Assembly: GCA_900317955.1 (NCBI GenBank)
Contig: ONIP01000013.1
Location: 25,465-89,464 of the forward strand
Origin: an uncultured Bacteroidales bacterium
GTDB lineage: Bacteria > Bacteroidota > Bacteroidia > Bacteroidales > P3
Direction of reading: 5' to 3'
Length of the DNA: 64,000 bases
This document shows, piece by piece, positions 58,918 to 64,000 of the stretch. The position numbers and the translations under genes are program-made. Each line of letters begins with the position of its first letter. Within the stretch, counting starts at the first letter, position 1. The notes beneath the pieces were generated by a model that did no database searches, was not told the origin of the DNA, and saw nothing but the letters and a program-made list of their open reading frames with translations.

Positions 58918-59718
58918 ATGAAAAAGGCTGTATTTCTCGCTATCATGGCAATAGGGCTGTGTGCCAATGCCCAATTCAGTATCAGTACCAACCTGGCACT
59001 CGACTATGGGAAAACAAGTATCAACGAAACCCACTCCAACAACCTGCACGTCTTTTCGTTCACTCCGTCGGTGCGGGCTGGCTACCGTTGGAACGAACAT
59101 TTTTCAGCAGGCCTGACATTTGACCTTGCCTACATGCACATCGGTGAACAAAACAACTACTCCAATCCTGTTTTAGACCTATACAATCAAGGCACATACG
59201 ATTATTGGATCTTCGAACATCTCAACTGGCTCACCGGGGTCTTTGTCCGTTATGATATTTCATTAACCCAACGTCTTGCACTCTTCGTCGAATTCACCGC
59301 CAAAATGGGCAAAGCCTACGGCTCAGAAAAACGTTACAACAACACGACCAAGCAACCTGAGGGACACGAAATCGTTACCAGTCTATACGGAAACCTCAAC
59401 AAAACCGTCACCTGCACCGCTCTGCAACTCACTCCCGGCGTATCCTTCCGATTCAACTCCCATTGGTCTGCAGAACTATATCTGGACCTCCTCCAGATAG
59501 GCTACAAAAACATCACCATGAAATTGAAAGAAGTCAACTACTCCGACATCCATCCCACATCCACATCCAACAATCAAAGCACCTACTCTTACAGCACCCT
59601 GTCATTTGGAAGCAACTCACTCCTTACCTACAACAACAATGCAACCGATTACGCTCTTCCCTACTTCTTGGATGCCGAAGCCGGCAAATTCCGTATTGGC
59701 ATTTCCTACTTATTCTAA
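58918..59718 (+). CDS. Outer-membrane beta-barrel protein
   Basis: A 266-residue secreted protein. The signal peptide ends at about residue 19 (ANAQ). The mature part has strands rich in Asn, Tyr and Phe, such as FSFTPSVRAGYRWNEHFSAGL and LTPGVSFRFNSHWSAELYLDLL (quoted here as SVRAGYRWNEHFSAGL and GVSFRFNSHWSAELYL), and ends RIGISYLF, a classic C-terminal barrel strand with Phe. It looks like a small porin/OmpW-like protein. Ends 21 bases before the sigma gene, so it may be the first gene of that operon. Confidence 0.83.
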   Translation: MKKAVFLAIMAIGLCANAQFSISTNLALDYGKTSINETHSNNLHVFSFTPSVRAGYRWNEHFSAGLTFDLAYMHIGEQNNYSNPVLDLYNQGTYDYWIFEHLNWLTGVFVRYDISLTQRLALFVEFTAKMGKAYGSEKRYNNTTKQPEGHEIVTSLYGNLNKTVTCTALQLTPGVSFRFNSHWSAELYLDLLQIGYKNITMKLKEVNYSDIHPTSTSNNQSTYSYSTLSFGSNSLLTYNNNATDYALPYFLDAEAGKFRIGISYLF

Positions 59719-59739
59719 TATAATTACTTAACACACACT

Positions 59740-60222
59740 TTGACCACCGAACAATTCATCCGCGACATCATCTCTTTGCAGCCGGCCATGCGGCGCATGG
59801 CCGAGCTGCTACTGCACGACCGCGACCTCGCCGCCGACGCTGTGCAGGAGACTCTTACGCGCCTTTGGACAAAGCGGTGGAAACTGGGAAGAATCGACGA
59901 CAAAAAGAACTATTGCCTCCGCTCTCTGCGCAACGAATGCATCGATATGCTGCGCAAACAACGCCACCTGGCCAATATCGAGCAACTGGCCGACACCCTC
60001 CCCGCCCCTCCCCTACAGGAGGCTCTCGACGCCGAAGAAAAGTATCTCCAATTAGAAAACGCCATCTCTCAACTCTCTCCTATCCAACAGCAAATCGTCC
60101 GTCTCAAATTCATCGAAAACCGGAGCACCAAAGAGATAGCCTCCCTCACTGGTCTTTCCGCCTCCAATGTCGATACCATCATGAGCCGAACATACACAAT
60201 TTTAAGGGAAAAAATACAATGA
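59740..60222 (+). CDS. ECF-type RNA polymerase sigma factor
   Basis: A 160-residue sigma-70 protein. The start appears to be TTG at 59740 (MTTEQFIRDII, the usual family start); the first ATG would cut the N-terminal helix of region 2. Region 2 holds AADAVQETLTRLWTKRWKL (about 31-49), and region 4 SPIQQQIVRLKFIENRSTKEIASLTGLS (quoted as QQIVRLKFIEN and STKEIASLTGLS, about 113-141). The stop overlaps the start of the next gene by ATGA, so both are coupled. Confidence 0.9.
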   Translation: MTTEQFIRDIISLQPAMRRMAELLLHDRDLAADAVQETLTRLWTKRWKLGRIDDKKNYCLRSLRNECIDMLRKQRHLANIEQLADTLPAPPLQEALDAEEKYLQLENAISQLSPIQQQIVRLKFIENRSTKEIASLTGLSASNVDTIMSRTYTILREKIQ

Positions 60223-61289
60223 ATACAAATCCCAATCAAGACATAGAACAACTGCTGCAACAATATGGCTCCGACCGCCGTCAGCAAGAGGAAGCTTCTT
60301 CCACAGTGCGTTCCATGGCACGTCGCCAGCGACGCATAGCCTTGACCGCAGCACTGGCATGCCTCCTCGCGGTGGCAACCCTCCCGCTGTGGCACAGTCC
60401 TTCACCCGCCACCACGGACAACACCCCTATCATTGCCCAGACTTCCGCCCCTCAAGCCCTCCCCACAGCCCCTGCACCCACGTCCTTGCCCACGCCCGGC
60501 ACCACTACCCCACTGCCACAACATCCCCGCACCGAGCCTCCCGCCACAACCTTCATAACAAACGAACCCCTACCAGACCCTACTCCCTCCCCCGACACCA
60601 TCCTCCCCAATCCGCCCTCCACTCCCGACACCTCCCCCGCCGTCCTGACCCTTCCCGCATCTCCCGCGCCAACAGAACCCTCCCTGCTCACCCAACCCGC
60701 ACTGCCTCCCCAGCCACAAATACCTCATGGCACCCACCTCGCTGCGCAAGTGGGTACCTCTGCCAACGTCTCTGAATATGTACAAACCGCCATCAACGCC
60801 AGTCTTGGGCTCGACTTGACTCTCGCCGCAGCCACCAGCTACGACATCAGCGTGGGTCTCGGCATCAACGGCACCTTAAATACAACCTCTCTCCTTTATG
60901 CCCAAAATAATTTATCAAACGGTCATTCCTTAGCGTTAATTGGCATCGATGAATCCTTCTCCAGCTCCAGTTCTGATAATCAATTCCCACTGTCCTACAA
61001 TCCCTTCCCCCCCGTTTTCACACTCTACGCCTCCGTCCCCCTCACCTTCAATCTCTACCTTTCCGGGCGCAACAAGGCAGGCTGGATGCTCAGCCTCACT
61101 CCTGCCCACACCGTAACCCCCGTCGCTGAAAAAATCTATCTCAATCCTTGGAAACTCACCGCATCCATCGGTCTTTCCCTCCCCGACGACTTCTGCCGCA
61201 GCATCAGCCTCACCTTCGGACTGCTGCCCACTTTCACCTCCGGCCCATTTCAGAACATGCACGAAATAGGCCTATCTATAGGGTTCTAA
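60219..61289 (+). CDS. Membrane-anchored protein with Pro/Thr linker and barrel-like C-terminus
   Basis: From the ATG at 60219 the protein has 356 residues in three parts. Residues 1-37 are cytoplasmic, polar, Arg/Gln-rich. One membrane helix spans about 38-58 (RIALTAALACLLAVATLPLW). A linker of about 100 residues is almost only Pro, Thr, Ala and Ser. The last 180 residues have strand patterns of an outer-membrane beta barrel, ending MHEIGLSIGF. Translation is coupled to the sigma gene, so the N-terminus may be an anti-sigma element. Similar sigma-plus-anchored-barrel pairs occur in Bacteroidota. Function unknown. Confidence 0.8.
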   Translation: MNTNPNQDIEQLLQQYGSDRRQQEEASSTVRSMARRQRRIALTAALACLLAVATLPLWHSPSPATTDNTPIIAQTSAPQALPTAPAPTSLPTPGTTTPLPQHPRTEPPATTFITNEPLPDPTPSPDTILPNPPSTPDTSPAVLTLPASPAPTEPSLLTQPALPPQPQIPHGTHLAAQVGTSANVSEYVQTAINASLGLDLTLAAATSYDISVGLGINGTLNTTSLLYAQNNLSNGHSLALIGIDESFSSSSSDNQFPLSYNPFPPVFTLYASVPLTFNLYLSGRNKAGWMLSLTPAHTVTPVAEKIYLNPWKLTASIGLSLPDDFCRSISLTFGLLPTFTSGPFQNMHEIGLSIGF

Positions 61290-61295
61290 AGTCTC

Positions 61296-61670
61296 TCAAC
61301 TCAATTCTACGGGCGAGAAAGCATTCTCAATATGCTCTATATAGCAATCCTCAGACGCTGGGGCTATGTATACCGAAATAATGTCGAACCTCACCTCCTC
61401 TTCGCGCTTGTTCTTGACCACATAATCGTTGGCCATGCGCACATACGCCCGCTGCTTTTTGTAGTCGACAAATTCTTCAGGCGTTCCGTGTTCCAAATCT
61501 CTTCGTGTCTTCACTTCGGCAAATACTATCAAACCCTCTTTGTAGGCTATAATATCCACCTCGTGCTTGCCACGGCGCCAGTTGGTCTCCATTATGGCAA
61601 ACCCCTGTTTTTCCAAATGCTCGCGAGCCAGCGCTTCACCTATGTTGCCGGTTATATTGTGCTCAGCCAT
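61296..61670 (-). CDS. YraN-family endonuclease-fold protein
   Basis: A 124-residue protein of the YraN/UPF0102 family, with a PD-(D/E)XK-like nuclease fold: NITGNIGEALAREHLEKQGF (about 5-24, quoted as GNIGEALAREHLEKQGF), the core WRRGKHEVDIIA with the metal-binding Asp (about 32-43), and FAEVKTR (about 51-57) with the Glu-x-Lys pair. Often found near DNA-processing genes, as expected for a branched-DNA or repair role, but this is not proven. Stop is 7 bases from the convergent gene's stop. Confidence 0.92.
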   Translation of the reverse strand: MAEHNITGNIGEALAREHLEKQGFAIMETNWRRGKHEVDIIAYKEGLIVFAEVKTRRDLEHGTPEEFVDYKKQRAYVRMANDYVVKNKREEEVRFDIISVYIAPASEDCYIEHIENAFSPVELS

Positions 61671-61708
61671 CGCGCTTCAGAATAACATCAGCCTCGGTCT
61701 GAATATAA

Positions 61709-62953
61709 TCATCTAACCGTTTTCACTAAACGTCTGACACCGGTTTTATGTCTCACCACATAAACTCCTTCGGGCAAATGGCTTATGTCCACCATCTGCT
61801 TGCCATGGCAATCAAACGTCATCATCTGGCGTCCGCTCATATCGCTAATGCTCACCTCTCCTTCTGCCTCAATCCATATTTGCGCCACAGCCGGATTGGG
61901 AAACATCAAGAAACCCTCGGCCTCCTCGGCTATGTCAATCCCATCTGTTGGGTCAGGCAATCCTGCACTCAGCACAACGCTATACTCTTTCACTGTCACC
62001 CCGTCTTCGGCCGTCACTCTCAGGCTCACTATTGCACTGGTATCGCTCAAACGGTTGCGCTCAGTCGTTATCGTGGCATCCCCTGCCTCGGCCCTGGCAA
62101 TAACATCGGTAGTCATCAGCTTGCCTGTGTCGCTCACGTGCACTTTATAGGTAAACTGGTCCTTGCTGAATGAAGACAACGTCACGCCATCCACATCTAT
62201 CCCTTTAAGCCACGCGCTGTATATAAACACTATATCGTCTATCGACAACGAGTCGTCCGCGTCCCCGCTGCCGGGCTCGGTATTCGTAGTCATGTTAACC
62301 AACATGTAATTGGCCGACGTTGCACCGTCATAAACAAAAGGCACCCGCAACTGCTGCCACTGCATCTGGGTCGACGATGTTGTGGTGCGCTGGGTCTGCG
62401 CCACGGCTCGACCGCAGTACTTCGATGCATCGCCCACATGGTTAGGCGCCCTGAAATCGTTGTCTCCATGCAGTATGGCCTCCACCTGCGCCGTCGAACT
62501 GCCACTCCCTGCATAGAAACTCACCCACACATACATCGAATCGGGCGTAGCCGTGAATGGCTGACTATGGTCTGAATTGCTTCGCTCTGTATAGTTGTAA
62601 TTGTCGCTGCTCGTGGCTGAAAGCGACCCTGCATGTATGCGTCCGGTAGTCATGTTGCCGTTTGCCTTCACTCCAATAATACTCAATGTATAGATGGTCA
62701 AATAATGCTGGCCGTCGCCACCAGGTCGGCTGCCGTCACGACGGTAATGATGCGTCGACGAGGCAAGGCCTGACCACGTACCGTCGCTCGACGCAAACGA
62801 ATTCCAATGCGTCGGCTCCGACGTATTACTGCTGCCGTCCCATGTCTCAAAACCACCATTCGGCAACTGGTACACTCCCTGCGCTCCAACTGTCTGCACC
62901 ATGGCCAAAGCCAGTCCTAAAAAAACAAAACCAATAATAAAAGTACGTTGCAT
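61709..62953 (-). CDS. T9SS-exported protein with PCMD-like domain
   Basis: A 414-residue exported protein. The signal peptide covers about 1-24. PNGGFETWDGSS...EPTHWNSF (about 31-50) is the start of a PCMD-type (putative carbohydrate metabolism domain) beta fold, which runs to about 240 with VDDIVFIYSA-like text (SLSIDDIVFIYSA). An Ig-like unit lies at about 245-330. The C-terminal 70 residues (FLMFPNPAVAQIWIE to GVRRLVKTVR) are a type A T9SS sorting domain. Expected at the cell surface or released. Substrate unknown. Confidence 0.86.
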   Translation of the reverse strand: MQRTFIIGFVFLGLALAMVQTVGAQGVYQLPNGGFETWDGSSNTSEPTHWNSFASSDGTWSGLASSTHHYRRDGSRPGGDGQHYLTIYTLSIIGVKANGNMTTGRIHAGSLSATSSDNYNYTERSNSDHSQPFTATPDSMYVWVSFYAGSGSSTAQVEAILHGDNDFRAPNHVGDASKYCGRAVAQTQRTTTSSTQMQWQQLRVPFVYDGATSANYMLVNMTTNTEPGSGDADDSLSIDDIVFIYSAWLKGIDVDGVTLSSFSKDQFTYKVHVSDTGKLMTTDVIARAEAGDATITTERNRLSDTSAIVSLRVTAEDGVTVKEYSVVLSAGLPDPTDGIDIAEEAEGFLMFPNPAVAQIWIEAEGEVSISDMSGRQMMTFDCHGKQMVDISHLPEGVYVVRHKTGVRRLVKTVR

Positions 62954-63052
62954 AATCGTGTGTTTTAGTTTATGTAATGTTAGAAATAATGTCAGTCCGT
63001 CTTTACTTTTTCAACATTGCAAAGATACAACTTTATTTTCAATTGAAAGTTT

Positions 63053-63322
63053 TTAATGTCTCAGCAACATATTCAGAAAGTACAGCACAGCTGCCAACTG
63101 CAACACAAACATAATCGGTACACCGTAACGGAACTTATTCTTTTTTGTCTTGTGGCGAAACAACTGCATCGCCACCCATGCACCCGCACTGCCGCCCAAT
63201 GCCGCAAGTCCCAGCAGCGTGGCTTCCGGCACACGCCAACGTCCCTGCCGTGCCTTCCACTTGTCCACTCCGTAAACAGCAAAGGTCAGCACATTTATCG
63301 CCAAGAGATATTTTATTATCAT
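63053..63322 (-). CDS. DUF1294 membrane protein
   Basis: An 89-residue protein with three hydrophobic segments. YGVDKWKARQGRWRVPEATLL (quoted as YGVDKWKARQGRWRVPE, about 17-33) is the DUF1294 hallmark, then GGSAGAWVAMQLFRHKTKKNKFRYG (quoted as GGSAGAW and FRHKTKK). The function is not known. Monocistronic. Confidence 0.9.
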   Translation of the reverse strand: MIIKYLLAINVLTFAVYGVDKWKARQGRWRVPEATLLGLAALGGSAGAWVAMQLFRHKTKKNKFRYGVPIMFVLQLAAVLYFLNMLLRH

Positions 63323-63391
63323 CTCTACAACAACGCCGCAACCGCCATATTATTGTGCCGCTCAAAGCAATAATAAACCCTCTCCCACGTT

Positions 63392-64000
63392 ATGCAACTA
63401 ATGAAAGAACTAATCACCATACAGGGGGCCACCCGCACCGAGGTCGAGCAACTCTTAAAACAAGTGGCGCAGCAACTCGATCCCGAGGCCTCCATCACTT
63501 CGCTTCAGCTCTTTGCCACCCGTCGCGCCGACATCTTTGCCGTGCGTCCCAGCCGCCTGTGCGAGGGGTGGGACTTCTCCGACCTCTGCCTCCACCTCAA
63601 GGCCGCCCTCGCCCACCACAGCGGCATCACCGCGAAGGCGTGGCTTCAGCTCCCCGGCGACACCATGAACGGCCTCCCCGCCCACCAGATGCTCTGCATC
63701 GGTTTCGACCGTCCCTCGCCCGACGAACTGACTATCACCGACCCCGACGGCACTGGCTACGAATTCATCCTCTACACCGACGAGGAAAGCGACGAGGAAT
63801 TCGTGATGGCCGAGCCAGCCGGCACGGGCGACTACCACCCCCGTCCCAAACTCCAGCTGCAGCCTCTCTGCCACATCGCCGTGGGCGAACGACGCCCGTT
63901 CAAACGCCTCCGCCGCCTATACGAGAAGATGTGGGAAAGTGACTCCGAGTGGATAGTGGGCCTCGTATCGATCCTTTCCATCGTCGCCTTCTTCGCCCTC
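63392..64000 (+). CDS. Large protein with C-terminal membrane segment, partial
   Basis: The ATG at 63392-63394 opens a frame that runs without a stop off the right edge, at least 203 residues. It starts MQLMKELITIQG; the N-terminal 180 residues look soluble (strand-helix mixture with LQLFATRRADIFAV and LCHIAVGERRPFKRLRRLYEKM), then WIVGLVSILSIVAFFAL begins a membrane segment at the window end. Strong C-ending codon bias confirms the frame. No family was recognised. Confidence 0.75.
   Translation, partial: MQLMKELITIQGATRTEVEQLLKQVAQQLDPEASITSLQLFATRRADIFAVRPSRLCEGWDFSDLCLHLKAALAHHSGITAKAWLQLPGDTMNGLPAHQMLCIGFDRPSPDELTITDPDGTGYEFILYTDEESDEEFVMAEPAGTGDYHPRPKLQLQPLCHIAVGERRPFKRLRRLYEKMWESDSEWIVGLVSILSIVAFFAL

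Noticed and set aside
59865..60218. 118-residue N-terminal extension of the anchored barrel-like protein
   Set aside because: It is an out-of-frame reading of the sigma factor; the ATG at 60219 overlaps the sigma stop in the normal ATGA way.
1..64000. tRNA or rRNA genes
   Set aside because: No T-loop (GGTTCRANNCC) with matching acceptor stem was found in the intergenic gaps; the only GGTTCGA in a gap belongs to the TPP riboswitch. A covariance-model search would be decisive.

Overview
The window comes from a member of the Bacteroidota, most likely an uncultured Bacteroidales that has a type IX secretion system (T9SS). Evidence: promoters of the TAnnTTTG type with an upstream TTTG/TTG element, several lipoproteins with typical lipoboxes, two proteins with C-terminal T9SS sorting domains, an orphan RnfA, menaquinone genes, a DUF2520 protein, a Bacteroidota-type arginase homologue, and a TonB receptor/PnuT pair under a TPP riboswitch. 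No rRNA, tRNA, CRISPR array, transposase or phage gene was recognised.

Layout. 0-16 kb is mostly minus-strand housekeeping: an ECF sigma/membrane protein unit, manC, trpS, a small acidic lipoprotein, rnfA, tatD/DUF2520/DUF2795, a cobalamin adenosyltransferase next to a NifU-domain protein and apbC, a thioredoxin-fold lipid- or envelope-associated protein with an S41 protease, a Nudix hydrolase, cysS and two lipoproteins. 16-23.6 kb is a looser region: a multi-pass membrane protein, a deletion scar that joins a truncated sigma factor to a headless T9SS protein, carbonic anhydrase, an 8-bp-unit repeat array, tfoX-like, a multi-hairpin MITE-like element, two GNAT-fold genes and an L-threonine dehydrogenase. 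23.6-31.7 kb has menG-menA, a C69 dipeptidase with an arginase-like gene, an ECF sigma factor with an unlisted 54-residue small protein behind it, and two envelope proteins with carboxypeptidase-regulatory-like domains.

32-38.5 kb is the most unusual part. A decayed SGNH hydrolase and a lobe-swapped solute-binding lipoprotein are followed by a minus-strand run that ends in alaX. The first 20 or so residues of AlaX recur, with their start codon and upstream bases, at the head of two unrelated AT-rich membrane or lipoprotein genes just upstream, with an immunity-protein-like gene between them. It looks like an array of cargo genes that entered at the 5' end of alaX and each carry a copy of its leader.

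38.8-54 kb is a large envelope block: comEC, then a minus-strand series running pth-coaX-OMP-TPR-lptC-HhH-lpxD-SGNH-SGNH-MBOAT-sulfatase/LTA-synthase-like. It links LPS assembly with a likely polysaccharide or envelope O-acetylation module; the LTA-synthase-like gene carries a heptanucleotide repeat that could switch it by slippage. 54.4-64 kb has purD, a thiamine uptake operon with a TPP riboswitch whose Shine-Dalgarno sequence is part of the aptamer, an outer-membrane protein, a sigma factor with a membrane-anchored barrel-like partner, yraN, a T9SS-exported protein, a DUF1294 protein and a membrane protein cut by the window end.

Base skew also changes direction several times (plus strand G-rich to about 11 kb, C-rich to about 32 kb, G-rich to about 58.8 kb, C-rich to the end), independent of gene orientation in much of the window, which suggests past inversions or an assembly joint.
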